DNA of 64,000 bases from an uncultured Clostridia bacterium. Its GTDB lineage: Bacteria; Bacillota; Clostridia; Christensenellales; Borkfalkiaceae. Each line of letters starts with the position of its first letter. Position 1 is the first letter of the stretch. The stretch lies in NCBI GenBank assembly GCA_947625605.1, contig CANQOY010000004.1, forward strand, positions 1 through 64,000. The letters run 5' to 3'. Made by a program: the position numbers and the translations under genes. Shown here in pieces: positions 9,561 through 18,429 of this stretch. Below the pieces are notes generated by a model. The model was not told where the DNA came from and did not search any database. It saw only the letters and a list, made by a program, of their open reading frames with translations.

Positions 9561-11096
9561 TTATTCGAGTGTGTCGAGGTAGTCTTGAAGAACTTCCCTG
9601 TCCTCATCGGAGAGCTCTCCGCTTTCGAGTTTATCTTTCATTTCGTCCGAATAGCCGTCCTGATCGAATACGTCCTTGTATGACGTTTCGCCGTCGATGA
9701 CGGAGTCGTACTTCGAACTGTCGCCGTCGGGAGCGTTCTGCCCGGGGTTTTCCTCATCCTCGGGGAGCTGCCCTTCCGGAAGCTGGCCCTCGGGGAGCTG
9801 CCCCTCGGGATCTTCGGGTTCCTCCGGCTCTTCGGGGAACTCGAATTCCTGCCCGAGCTTATCCATGGCGTCCTGTATGACGTCTTGCAGAGCGTCGTCG
9901 AGATTTCCCGTGTTTTCGTCGAGCTGATCCTGTATTTCGTCGAGATCTTCATTCCCGAAGAAATCCTGTATCGCCTCCATGGCGTCTTGCAGAGCGTCCT
10001 TGATGGCTTCGTCGATCTCTTCGTCCGTCATCTCATACTCGGAATCGTCGAATGTGCCGTCTTCGAGCATGGGCGGAAGCACGCGCAGATACGCGTCGCG
10101 GAGGTCTTCAAGGGCCTTTTGCAGCGCGGGAGGCGTATTTCTCGCATCTTTGAGCGCCTGGTCGATATCCATCGCCGTCTGATAGATCTCCTCATACTTC
10201 GCCTGCTGCACAAGGGGCTCGATCCGACCGTACATCATTTGGAACGCGTCTTTGATTTGCGTGGCGTCCTGCGAACCGATGGCCTTGCCGAGTTCGTAGG
10301 TGGTATCGTACTTCTGCAACTCTTCGGCGATGGTTGAACGGTTGAGATATTCCTCGATCAGCCGATGGATCTCATCCGCCGTCTCCACGATCTTTGCGAC
10401 CTTGACCTCCAAGCTGTCCTCGGGGCGCAGGCTCGCTTCCAGATCGTCCACGAGGCCGTGGAGGGTGGTTTTGAGCTCTGCGCTGACCTCCGCTTCGTCG
10501 ATGGTCTTGCGGAGCTCGTCGATCATCTGTTGGATGATCTTATCCTCCTCGGAGAGCTCCTCTTCGACGGGCGGCTTTTCGGAAAGCTCTTTCGCCCTGC
10601 CCGCGAGGACGGTGGAATAGGACATCATGAAGATGGAGAGGCATGCAAGAACGGCGAGCAGAATGACGAGGATGCGGGAGACGCGCGTCTTGATCTGCCC
10701 TGCGGAGACGGTCTGCAAGGCTTCCTGCGCGTCCTCGCGCTGCCGTTTGAGCATCGCACTGTCGCTGTCGCGGTATTGCACCATCGTGATGACGCGCTCT
10801 TCGAGGCCGATCTCATCCACGCGCGCCGCCGTCTGCTTGATGTCGGTGCGATAGACCGTGAAATAGAACGTGACCGTGAGCCCCGCCGTGGCAACGCCCC
10901 ATACGACGAGCGCGATCCAGAGAATGTCGCGCGCCGTCGCAAAGGAGATGACGGAGACGAGTGCGCTGAGGAGGAAGCCGATGGTGAGCGCCGCGAGGAG
11001 CGATTTGAGAAACGCTTCGCGCTTCAACTTCGACTTGTAAGCTCCCAACATCTGTTCCTGCTCCGAGAGAGCCGCTTGATTTTTTTTCTGTTTCAT
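9561..11096 (-). CDS. DUF4175-like membrane protein with acidic, repeat-bearing tail
   Basis: A 511-residue protein. Two membrane helices lie at about 32-85 and a third near 150-172, separated by a cytoplasmic segment. The remainder is a highly charged, probably helical and coiled-coil domain (EEELSEEDKIIQQMIDEL and similar) that ends in a low-complexity acidic region with three copies of LPEGQ/LPEDE (about 430-455). The N-terminal part resembles DUF4175-type proteins often encoded with MoxR systems. Function is unknown. It lies between the lipoprotein gene and the MoxR gene (gaps of 17 and 14 bases), so it is surely in the operon. Start 11096 has AAGGAG about ten bases upstream. Confidence 0.75.
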   Translation of the reverse strand: MKQKKNQAALSEQEQMLGAYKSKLKREAFLKSLLAALTIGFLLSALVSVISFATARDILWIALVVWGVATAGLTVTFYFTVYRTDIKQTAARVDEIGLEERVITMVQYRDSDSAMLKRQREDAQEALQTVSAGQIKTRVSRILVILLAVLACLSIFMMSYSTVLAGRAKELSEKPPVEEELSEEDKIIQQMIDELRKTIDEAEVSAELKTTLHGLVDDLEASLRPEDSLEVKVAKIVETADEIHRLIEEYLNRSTIAEELQKYDTTYELGKAIGSQDATQIKDAFQMMYGRIEPLVQQAKYEEIYQTAMDIDQALKDARNTPPALQKALEDLRDAYLRVLPPMLEDGTFDDSEYEMTDEEIDEAIKDALQDAMEAIQDFFGNEDLDEIQDQLDENTGNLDDALQDVIQDAMDKLGQEFEFPEEPEEPEDPEGQLPEGQLPEGQLPEDEENPGQNAPDGDSSKYDSVIDGETSYKDVFDQDGYSDEMKDKLESGELSDEDREVLQDYLDTLE

Positions 11097-11113
11097 AGAG
11101 AAAATTCTCCTTA

Positions 11114-12652
11114 TTACCAGATGAATTGGTTCGTGCTCGGGGATACCTTCGTCCGTTCCGACGGAATATAGCGATCGAATTTATCCTCGAAGTGGAGCGC
11201 GAATGAGAAACTTGCGCCGCTCACGATCTCGGAGTGGCTGCCCGAGAGCGCCTTCAAAATGGCGAGAACGGCGGAGTTCGTGATGATATGTCCCAATCCC
11301 GCCACGTCGAGTTCCGTCTTTGCGACAAAGACGCCGTCCACATAGACGTCCAGCCACGCGATGACGTTTTCGGCGAGCGCCGCCATGCTTTCCGCGCCGT
11401 AGAAGGTGCGCAGCGCCTCGAACATCCGCTCCTCCATCTGCACCACGAGGTGCGGAGGAACGTCTCCCGAGTAGAGGAGGTTGGGATCTGCCATGGGGAT
11501 CTGTTCGAGCCCCAATGCTTCGAAGGCGGCGCGGACGGCGTCCCAGTGCGCGAGGGCCTCCTGCACCTCCGGCAAGCGGGTGGATTCGTAGGCGAGCTCG
11601 TAATAGGCATCCTGCACCTCTTTGAGCGGTTCGAACCATGAGACGTCCGCCTGCTCGGTTTCGGCGGGAAGGCGGTCTACGGCCGCGAGGAAGCGAGCGA
11701 TCTTCTTCTCCTCCTCTGCGGCAAACAGGGCATCGAATGCCGCCCGCGCGGCGAGCAGACGCTCGTATGCCGCGGCAACGCCCGCGTCTAACCTCGCCTC
11801 ATCCGACATGAACCGATAGAGATTCTCCGCAGAGCGCAGATTCCCCTCGCTCGCAAGGGTGACTTCCCCGATCGCATCGACGGCGGAAAGGAACTTCTCG
11901 ATATCGAACGCGTCTCTGAGTGCGCGGCACGCGGCGTACATGTCGTCCAACTTGCGCTTGGCCTCTGCCATCCCCCCGAAGGCCTTCAACTCCTCCGAAA
12001 AGCCCTCATAGTCGGCGAGCAGATCTTCGATGGCGCTCTCGGAGTCGAGGGTGACCTCCCCGATCTCCGCAACGCCGCGGATGAACGCGTCTGCGGCACG
12101 CTGCATCTCCTCTGCGGAAGCCTGCGCTTCGAGTTCGCGCACCAACCCGTCCAACGCGGTGAGGCGCGCATGGGCCTCCGCGACTTCGGCGAGGTTCGCC
12201 GACTTTTCGTTGAGCGATGCGTACAGACGGAGCGCGCGGTCGATCGCAGTACGGTCGCCGAGAGCGGCGTCCTCCTCCGCGGGAAGTTCGTCCACGGCTT
12301 CGAGGAACTCGCGCACGCGCGCGGCCTGCTCCGCTTCCTCTTTCTGCGCGTCGGCTTTCTCGCGCAATGCGGTATACTCCGCTTCGTACCCGTCCAAACG
12401 CTCCTTGCAGCGCGTGACCGTTCGGCTCTCCCGCTCGGATGCTTCCAGACGCGAATAGGCAAGATAGGCGGAATCGATCTCCGCGAACGAGTCGAGCGTG
12501 ATCGGAGTGTGGATGCTTTCGACGGCGTCCGCAAAGGCCTGCATCCCTTGGGACAGCACTTCGTCCGGCTCCTTCTTTGCGCATGCGCCGAGGCATAGGC
12601 CCAAGAGCGCCGTAAGCGCAAGAACGAGAGCGAAAAACCTTTTCTTTCCCAT
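11114..12652 (-). CDS. Lipoprotein built of five helical repeats
   Basis: A 512-residue predicted lipoprotein. The signal peptide ends in a lipobox LGAC, with the acylated Cys at about 24. The mature part has five tandem, probably helical units of roughly 70-80 residues, each beginning F..AV..(I/L) (for example FADAVESI, FLEAVDELPAE, FIRGVAEIGEVTLDSE, FLSAVDAIGEVTLASE, FLAAVDRLPAE). A distinct C-terminal domain of about 130 residues follows (begins near GLEQIPMADP). Such units occur as stalks or binding surfaces in Bacillota surface proteins. It is the first gene after the promoter at 12707-12735, with GGAGG before the ATG, and so heads the MoxR operon. Its role is not known; it may be the extracellular client or anchor of the VWA proteins. 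Confidence 0.75.
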   Translation of the reverse strand: MGKKRFFALVLALTALLGLCLGACAKKEPDEVLSQGMQAFADAVESIHTPITLDSFAEIDSAYLAYSRLEASERESRTVTRCKERLDGYEAEYTALREKADAQKEEAEQAARVREFLEAVDELPAEEDAALGDRTAIDRALRLYASLNEKSANLAEVAEAHARLTALDGLVRELEAQASAEEMQRAADAFIRGVAEIGEVTLDSESAIEDLLADYEGFSEELKAFGGMAEAKRKLDDMYAACRALRDAFDIEKFLSAVDAIGEVTLASEGNLRSAENLYRFMSDEARLDAGVAAAYERLLAARAAFDALFAAEEEKKIARFLAAVDRLPAETEQADVSWFEPLKEVQDAYYELAYESTRLPEVQEALAHWDAVRAAFEALGLEQIPMADPNLLYSGDVPPHLVVQMEERMFEALRTFYGAESMAALAENVIAWLDVYVDGVFVAKTELDVAGLGHIITNSAVLAILKALSGSHSEIVSGASFSFALHFEDKFDRYIPSERTKVSPSTNQFIW

Positions 12653-12706
12653 ATCCGACCTCCGCGAAATTGCTATATATTCCCAATATAACGTATTATT
12701 TATTAT

Positions 12707-12735
12707 ATTTTAATAGATTTGCCGCGGAATGTCAA
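12707..12735 (-). promoter_or_regulatory. Promoter of the lipoprotein-MoxR-VWA operon
   Basis: Minus strand TTGACA (12730-12735) and TAAAAT (12707-12712), spacer 17 bp. A second possible pair (TAGACA and TATGAT, 17 bp) lies a little further upstream. The surrounding gap 12653-12942 (290 bases) is very AT-rich and otherwise holds only the terminator at 12891-12924 and a plus-strand promoter look-alike at 12805-12833. Confidence 0.7.
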
Positions 12736-12890
12736 CCTTTTGCCCTTATATCATATCATATCTGCACGTTTTTGTCTATATTTTTCCCGATAAAGTCCTT
12801 TAATTTGTCAAATGCGCAAATAATCTGTATGATTCGATCAAAAATAAGCAAAATTGCCCCTATCGGGCGGGGTCACCCCGAAAAATTGCA

Positions 12891-12924
12891 AAAGGCGGCA
12901 GGGCCGAAGCAGCCCGCCGCCTTT
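12891..12924 (-). terminator. Hairpin terminator after the phosphatase gene
   Basis: A strong stem AAAGGCGGC/GCCGCCTTT with an inner GGGC/GCCC helix and a seven-base loop lies 18 bases after the stop at 12943. On the minus strand it is followed by TTTTGC and then a T5 run. It closes the operon that starts with the first GH3 gene. Confidence 0.75.
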
Positions 12925-12942
12925 CCGAAATCAGTCGCCGTA

Positions 12943-14076
12943 TCATTCCAACATGAGTGCCTTTACGCTGTCGATCTGCGCCTTGGGGACCTTGACGAGC
13001 TCCAAAAGGCAGTTCTCGATCTGTTCGCTCAAAGTGTCTCCGCCGTAGCTCTTGACGGTCTTGACATAGGTGGTCTCGATGCCGCTCACAAACCTTTGGC
13101 CGTTGATCTTCCCGAAGTTGGAGAACATGTAGTCGCGGTAGAGATCCTCTTCCGAGACGCCCAAGAGTCCGTTGATGAGGAAGGCGAAGAGCCCCGTCCT
13201 GTCCGTGCCGATGTTGCAGTGGAAGATGACGGGATAGTTGGCCTCGTCCGAAATCACTTCGAAGAACGCGCGCACTGCCTCCGTATTTCCCGTGAGGAGA
13301 TTTCCCACGCTCCATTCGAGCGGAATGTTGATGTACTGCACGCTCTCGCCGAGCGGATCGTTTTCCGCGGTAATGCCGCCCGCCTCATGGCTGTGCTTGA
13401 CGGGATCGCGCAAGTCGATCTCCGTGCGGACGCCGAGTTCCCCGGTCATCGTCGCGATGCCCTTTTCCGTGATTTCGACGGTATATTCCGTCGTCTCGCT
13501 CCGGTTGAGCCTGCCGCAGCGGATGATCGCGCCCTGCCGCACGCTTCCGCCGCCTGCGACCTGCCACCCGCCGAGGTCGCGCACGTTGGTAATGCCGTCC
13601 ACATACAGGTTGCGGGGAGCGGCCGCGCTCGTCGTGAAGGAGGACGCGTCCGAGACGATCTGCTTTCCGCCCGCGAGGACGGCAGTCACCCGCCAATAGT
13701 ATTCAGTCGCGATCCGCAGGTTGTACACGTCGAGCTGCGTCTCCTCTGCGGAATAGGAGAGCGCGTTGCGGAAGTTCGGCCACTGCGAGATCTCCACAAC
13801 GTAATTTTCCACGGCAGGCACGCCCTCCTTTGCGGGAGAGGCCTTCCACTCGAAGTGCACGGCCTCGGGAAGGCTCTTTTCGGACATGCCGTCCGCATAC
13901 GGCGCGATGTTGTTGTAGTCGCCCGCAAGGAACTCCGCCTGCAACGCGGTGTGAATGGCCACGTCGCCGCCCAAATCGGCGAGCTCCATCGTATACGGGT
14001 CGCCGCCTCCGCAGGCGCACAGCGCGAGCGCGGCGCACATGGCGACGGCGAAAACGGATAAAATTCTTTTCTTCAT
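12943..14076 (-). CDS. Exported tyrosine-phosphatase-fold lipoprotein
   Basis: A 377-residue predicted lipoprotein (lipobox LCAC, Cys about 22). Residues about 60-170 look like a fibronectin-type beta domain (VENYVVEISQWPNF, EYYWRVTAVLAGGK). The C-terminal part is a Y_phosphatase3-type tyrosine phosphatase: NVRDLGGW near the domain start and the catalytic loop HCNIGTDRTG, matching HC..G.DRTG with its Cys nucleophile and Arg. Similar enzymes can act on phosphotyrosine or phosphoinositides, but here it would be outside the membrane. It is the last gene of the first GH3 operon, 69 bases after the Ig-like protein gene, and is followed by a terminator. Confidence 0.82.
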   Translation of the reverse strand: MKKRILSVFAVAMCAALALCACGGGDPYTMELADLGGDVAIHTALQAEFLAGDYNNIAPYADGMSEKSLPEAVHFEWKASPAKEGVPAVENYVVEISQWPNFRNALSYSAEETQLDVYNLRIATEYYWRVTAVLAGGKQIVSDASSFTTSAAAPRNLYVDGITNVRDLGGWQVAGGGSVRQGAIIRCGRLNRSETTEYTVEITEKGIATMTGELGVRTEIDLRDPVKHSHEAGGITAENDPLGESVQYINIPLEWSVGNLLTGNTEAVRAFFEVISDEANYPVIFHCNIGTDRTGLFAFLINGLLGVSEEDLYRDYMFSNFGKINGQRFVSGIETTYVKTVKSYGGDTLSEQIENCLLELVKVPKAQIDSVKALMLE

Positions 14077-14145
14077 ACAGTCTCCCCCTTTTCTCGGATC
14101 CCTTTGATTGTATCACGAAAGGAGAGGAATGTCAAGGGGGTTTTG

Positions 14146-15726
14146 TCACTGCCAGCCGATGAGGATGAGGTGCCAGTGGTCGTTGTCGGTGGCGACGAAC
14201 GTCCTGCCGCGTATGACGATGACGAGATTGTCGCCGTACTGCGAACCTGTGGGAGGAACGCGGGAGGAAATCCCCTCCGGCGCGCCGTTCGGATAGGGAT
14301 GGCTCTGCACGTCCGCGCCGAGATAGTATTCGTATTCGTACATCTCAAAGGTGCCGTCGGCGTTGCGCACGAGGAGCCACGCCCGCACCGTCTGTTCCGT
14401 TCCCCAATACGCGCCCTCTTCCGCGCTCGCGCTTCGTTCGGTGACGAAGAGTTCCAGCGTCGCACCGGAGCCCTCCGCGTCGTACCCGAATTCGAGCCGA
14501 TTCGTCGACCACTCCACTTCGGGAATGCAGAAGATCTGGTAGGAGAGCGCGTGCGTCTGCCCCGTCTCGTCGGTATAGCGGACGGCGATCTCCTTGACCC
14601 CGATCGCGTTCATCTCCTCCTCGGTGGGCGCGTCGATCTCGGTCTCTGCGTCCACGCTCTCCGAACTTCCGTCTGAATAGTAGCGGATGACGCGCAGGCC
14701 CGCGGCGTCGAACCGTTCGCCCGCAACATATTCGCGGTCCACCGACGAGAGGTCGAGGCCGACTCCGGTAAGGATTCTGTTCCAACCGAAGGCGACGGTG
14801 TGGAGGCGTGCGCGGACGATCTCAAAGGAGATCCCCTCCGCGGTCACGGTCATGCTCGCGCTCTCGGCCTCCGCCGCGCCCGAGATGCCCTCCCCGCGCA
14901 GGATCGTCTCCCCCTCCGAAGCCGTATATGCGGCGGAGAAAGGACGCACGGCAAAGCTCCCGTCCCTCCGCACGAGAAGGAACCAGCCCTCGGCCGCGCC
15001 GTCGGCAGAAACCGCGCCCCCTTCCTCGCACTGCGTGAAATAGAGGGTGAGCGTGTCCCCGTTCCCGCCGTCCGCCCCGATGCGGTGCGCTTCATCCACG
15101 GCAGGCACGGCGTATACGCCGAAAGACGCGGTATACGTTCCACCGCCCTTACGACAGGAGACGGTGACCGTCTTTTCGCCCGCTTCGGAGAGGTCGGGCG
15201 GCTCCACGGTGTATTCGGAGGCGCCGAGCTCCTCTCTGCGTTCGGCCGCTTTGCCCTCCGCGTCGAGAGAGCGCACGGTGAGGGCGGCCTGTACGCTCTC
15301 ATAGGCAAACTCGTCCCCCGCGCTGTAACCGAGTACGGACGCGGAAGCCGTGAGCCCCACGATCTCGGAGACGTTGACGGCGTACTCGCACAAAAAGCCG
15401 CCGCAGCGCACCGCGACCGTCTTGTATCCGATGCGATCGAGCGCGGGCGCGGTCACGGAGCAGTCCTCCCCGTCCGCGAGCCGAAGCGCCGTCGTTCCGT
15501 CCGTATAGGTCACGGCGATCCCCAGGCCGAGTGTAGAGAAGGATTCGCCGACGTAAAATTCCGTCTTGGCGTTGCGCAGATCGAGCTCCACGGCCGCGAT
15601 CTCCCTGTCCTCCCCGCGGTTTTTCTCCTCTTGGCTGCACGCCGCAGCGATCCCGCAGACGGCAAGGGCCGCCGAGAGCGCGAAAACCGCCCCCGCGATC
15701 TTGTATTTTTTCACAAGCATTCTCAT
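14146..15726 (-). CDS. Ig-like lipoprotein with two copies of the L.LYVT/GW module
   Basis: A 526-residue predicted lipoprotein with signal peptide and lipobox IAAAC (Cys about 30). It alternates bacterial Ig-like (Big_3-type) domains, recognisable by the F.VGE.F...GL sequence, with two copies of an unnamed module found only in this locus within the window. The first spans roughly 222-313 (from LTLYFT to VAFGW) and the second roughly 422-526 (from LELFVT to LILIGW), which ends the protein. No catalytic motif was seen. It lies 18 bases after the beta-helix gene in the same operon. A surface-exposed binding protein is likely; the ligand is unknown. Confidence 0.75.
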   Translation of the reverse strand: MRMLVKKYKIAGAVFALSAALAVCGIAAACSQEEKNRGEDREIAAVELDLRNAKTEFYVGESFSTLGLGIAVTYTDGTTALRLADGEDCSVTAPALDRIGYKTVAVRCGGFLCEYAVNVSEIVGLTASASVLGYSAGDEFAYESVQAALTVRSLDAEGKAAERREELGASEYTVEPPDLSEAGEKTVTVSCRKGGGTYTASFGVYAVPAVDEAHRIGADGGNGDTLTLYFTQCEEGGAVSADGAAEGWFLLVRRDGSFAVRPFSAAYTASEGETILRGEGISGAAEAESASMTVTAEGISFEIVRARLHTVAFGWNRILTGVGLDLSSVDREYVAGERFDAAGLRVIRYYSDGSSESVDAETEIDAPTEEEMNAIGVKEIAVRYTDETGQTHALSYQIFCIPEVEWSTNRLEFGYDAEGSGATLELFVTERSASAEEGAYWGTEQTVRAWLLVRNADGTFEMYEYEYYLGADVQSHPYPNGAPEGISSRVPPTGSQYGDNLVIVIRGRTFVATDNDHWHLILIGWQ

Positions 15727-15744
15727 AATTCCCCCTCGCCGCGC

Positions 15745-17736
15745 CTATGCGCCGCGATATTCGCCGAGCGCGCCGTTCCGATTTTCCGAATCGAGGCCCT
15801 GCCCCGTCCCGTTGATCAGGTGCAAGACCTTTCCCCGCGTGCTCATGGCATAGCCGTAGAGGTTTCTGATCGAGATCCCGCTCTTTTGCGGCGTCTTCAT
15901 GAGGCATTCGAGCTCGATCCCCGAATTCTGGAAGTTGGTGTAGATCCCGAGCCCGTAGGCGTTGAAAGTGTTCACTTCGTCATGCACGCGGAAGGAGGCG
16001 CATCCCCTGCCGCCGTCGTCTGCGATCCAGAGGGCGTTGGAGGGTACGTCGTAGGCAAGTTCGCTCTGATAGAACACGACGAGCCCGCCGTCTCCGTGCC
16101 AGCTCACGTTATACTTTTTGTAGTGCTCCGCAAAGAGCCCGTAGCACTTTACGCCGTCGCCGTAGACGACAAGCCCGTAAGAGCCGTTGTTCTTGTCCCA
16201 CCCCACGCCGTTTGTGTGGTCCGCGCGCCAGAGCCAGATGTTGTCCGTCACCGTATCGCCCGCCCGAATGCGGAGGGAGGTCTCGGCATACGTATTCGCA
16301 TTGATCGCGCCGCCGACGCGGAAGAAGCAGTCGAACAGGAAAATGGGATCGGCCGTGTGCCGCGCGCCCGTTTTCCCCACTTCGAGCAGGCAGTCCGTTT
16401 CGTGCGTGCCCGCGTCGAAGAGCAGCCCCGCGACGGACACGCCGTCCGCGTCGCCGACCGTCATGCAGCCTTTCCCCGCGTCGGAGAGGAGCGTCGCCAT
16501 ACCCATGCCCAAAAGGACTGCGCCCGAGCGGTTGACGGCGATGGGCGATTCCAGACGGTAGACCCCCGGCGTGAACACGATATCCTTGTCCGCCTCGATC
16601 TGCGCGGAGATGCTCTCCGCGGTATCGCGCGTGGGATGGGCAAAATAGATGTTCTCAAAGGAAATGATGCGCGCGCCCACGCTTGCGTCGGCATATCCGG
16701 AACTGTCGCGTTTGAGCGCGGGCACCGCAATGGCGTATGACCCGTCGTTGAAGATGAGATAGGGCTTCTCGCGCACGAGCGGCGTCGCGTCGAGGGAGGT
16801 GTACTTATTGCCGCCCTTTGCGTAGTCCGTCGTGGCGGGCGCGTTTTCCACACCCGAGAACACCATGTTCCACACGCTGCCCGACCAACCCCCGATCTTC
16901 GCGTTGCGGGTGAACCACTGCTGCTGGGAGCCCGAGCTCACCCTGCCCTCCACCACGGCATTGGCGAGGAATCCGCCGCTGGCCATGGGATTGGACTGGC
17001 CGTAATCGAAGAGCGAGAGATCCCCTCCGAATTTGACATTCCGCAGGAACACGCCCTGCGAAACGGCCCACATGCAATCTTGCGAAAAGCTCATGTTCTC
17101 CGCGCCCCTCCAAAAGTTGATGAGGGAGTTTGTGTTCCACGCCGCGTCGCAGCGCAGCGAGGAGAGCGTGACCTCATCCGGCGTCTTTCCGAGCCCCGCA
17201 ACCGTCGTAAAGAAGGGAACGCTGACGGAGACCGAGCCGTAGTCGCCCGGTTTGAAGAGGACGGAATAGCGCTCGTCGCTGAAATGCGCACGCTCCATTT
17301 TTCCGAAGAGTGCGGAGAGTTCGCGCGAGACCGAACCCGCGTCGTCGGAGGGCGCATAGACGTAAGTGTTTGCGCCGAAGAGCTCCGTCTCCATTCCGAC
17401 GGAATCCGAGACGGCGAGCGTCTCGCCGAGGCTGTTCTTCGCCGCGACGCGGTAATACGCGCCGAGGTCCTTTTCGGCCTCAAAACTCCCCTCCCCCTCT
17501 CCGATCAAGCGGTAGGAGGAGAATTTGGATTCGGCGCGGTAGACTTCGTACGTCACGTTCTTCACCGTATCCCATGCGAGGCGGACGCTCTCATCCTCGA
17601 CGGAGAGCGTGAGAACGGGCGGATCGAGCTCCTCCACGGGAGGTTCCGCCGCGCAGGCCGCAATGACGCCCGCGGCGCATGCGGCGATGGGTAAGATCAA
17701 CCATGCTATCTTCTTTTTCATCTTTTTCGTCCTCAT
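15745..17736 (-). CDS. Exported right-handed beta-helix (pectate-lyase-like) protein
   Basis: A 663-residue exported protein. A signal peptide with a lipobox-like IAAC (Cys about 28) precedes a fibronectin-III-like domain (about 38-110, LTLSVEDESVRLAWD). The rest is a right-handed beta-helix: it has a sequence typical of pectate-lyase-superfamily enzymes (GVYRLESPIAVNRSGAVLLG) and repeated rungs such as NIWLWRADHTNGVGW and YGLVVYGDGVKCYGLFAEHY. Family relatives bind or cleave polysaccharides, but I cannot place the catalytic residues, so activity is uncertain. It follows the small lipoprotein gene by nine bases in the first GH3 operon. Confidence 0.75.
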   Translation of the reverse strand: MRTKKMKKKIAWLILPIAACAAGVIAACAAEPPVEELDPPVLTLSVEDESVRLAWDTVKNVTYEVYRAESKFSSYRLIGEGEGSFEAEKDLGAYYRVAAKNSLGETLAVSDSVGMETELFGANTYVYAPSDDAGSVSRELSALFGKMERAHFSDERYSVLFKPGDYGSVSVSVPFFTTVAGLGKTPDEVTLSSLRCDAAWNTNSLINFWRGAENMSFSQDCMWAVSQGVFLRNVKFGGDLSLFDYGQSNPMASGGFLANAVVEGRVSSGSQQQWFTRNAKIGGWSGSVWNMVFSGVENAPATTDYAKGGNKYTSLDATPLVREKPYLIFNDGSYAIAVPALKRDSSGYADASVGARIISFENIYFAHPTRDTAESISAQIEADKDIVFTPGVYRLESPIAVNRSGAVLLGMGMATLLSDAGKGCMTVGDADGVSVAGLLFDAGTHETDCLLEVGKTGARHTADPIFLFDCFFRVGGAINANTYAETSLRIRAGDTVTDNIWLWRADHTNGVGWDKNNGSYGLVVYGDGVKCYGLFAEHYKKYNVSWHGDGGLVVFYQSELAYDVPSNALWIADDGGRGCASFRVHDEVNTFNAYGLGIYTNFQNSGIELECLMKTPQKSGISIRNLYGYAMSTRGKVLHLINGTGQGLDSENRNGALGEYRGA

Positions 17737-17745
17737 TTCATCCGA

Positions 17746-18417
17746 TCAATATGTGCTATACCGCGCGATATCGTTGAGAAGCTGCGGATAGAAGATATCG
17801 TCTCCCAGCGCGTGTGACGCGCGGTCTACCGTGACGACCCGTCCCCTTGCGTAGACGTCGCAGACGTACCCGTCCCGCGCGGAGAGCAGGGAGAAATCGA
17901 GGATCAGGTCGGGCTGGACGTGCATGCTCCACCCGTAGATTCCCGTAAAACCGAGCGTGGCGCCGTATATCGTCTCCGTTCCCCCGGTCGGGTCTGAGAG
18001 CAGGACGGAGTACTCCGTCTCCGATCCGCGCACGTACTCGAACGTCCCCGTGATACTCACCGCAAGACGGGCAAACTGTCCGCCCCAATCCCCGGGGTTG
18101 GAGAGCAGCACGGAGTACTCGTAGCTGTATGTGAAGTCGCGGTTGAGTTTGAGCCTCTGATCCATGTTATAGGCGACGGGCGTGCCCTCGCATCCCGCGT
18201 TGATGGGATAGAAGTTGCTGAACAGATACTGCCTCTGGGACGCGGCGAACTCCGAAGCGTCCCTGTGCGTGATCGTGAGGCCGCGGTTGATGGTCTCCTG
18301 ATAGGTGAATGTGCCGTGCAATTCGCTCTCGGCCTCTTCCCCGCCCGCGCACGCCGCAAGCGGAAACAGAAGGCAGAAAAAGACGGGAACGGCCAACAGA
18401 AATTTTCCGATCTTCAT
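17746..18417 (-). CDS. Small lipoprotein, paralogue of 34746-35528
   Basis: A 223-residue lipoprotein with lipobox LAAC (Cys about 23). The mature part is beta-rich. It shares with the protein at 34746-35528 an early GTF.Y.E.. stretch, a central S.(S/T)GTF.Y...... motif, TIYGAT/SIYGAT, and the very end DDIFY..(L/M)NDIA.Y. No known domain was recognised. It is the fourth gene of the conserved GH3 cassette, 12 bases after the Ig-like membrane protein. It could be a subunit of a surface complex; this rests only on conserved linkage. Confidence 0.75.
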   Translation of the reverse strand: MKIGKFLLAVPVFFCLLFPLAACAGGEEAESELHGTFTYQETINRGLTITHRDASEFAASQRQYLFSNFYPINAGCEGTPVAYNMDQRLKLNRDFTYSYEYSVLLSNPGDWGGQFARLAVSITGTFEYVRGSETEYSVLLSDPTGGTETIYGATLGFTGIYGWSMHVQPDLILDFSLLSARDGYVCDVYARGRVVTVDRASHALGDDIFYPQLLNDIARYSTY

Positions 18418-18429
18418 CCTTGCGCCTCC

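Noticed and set aside
9750..9830. Short tandem repeat of about 15 bp
   Set aside because: It encodes the (LPEGQ)3 low-complexity tail of the DUF4175-like protein and is not a separate element.
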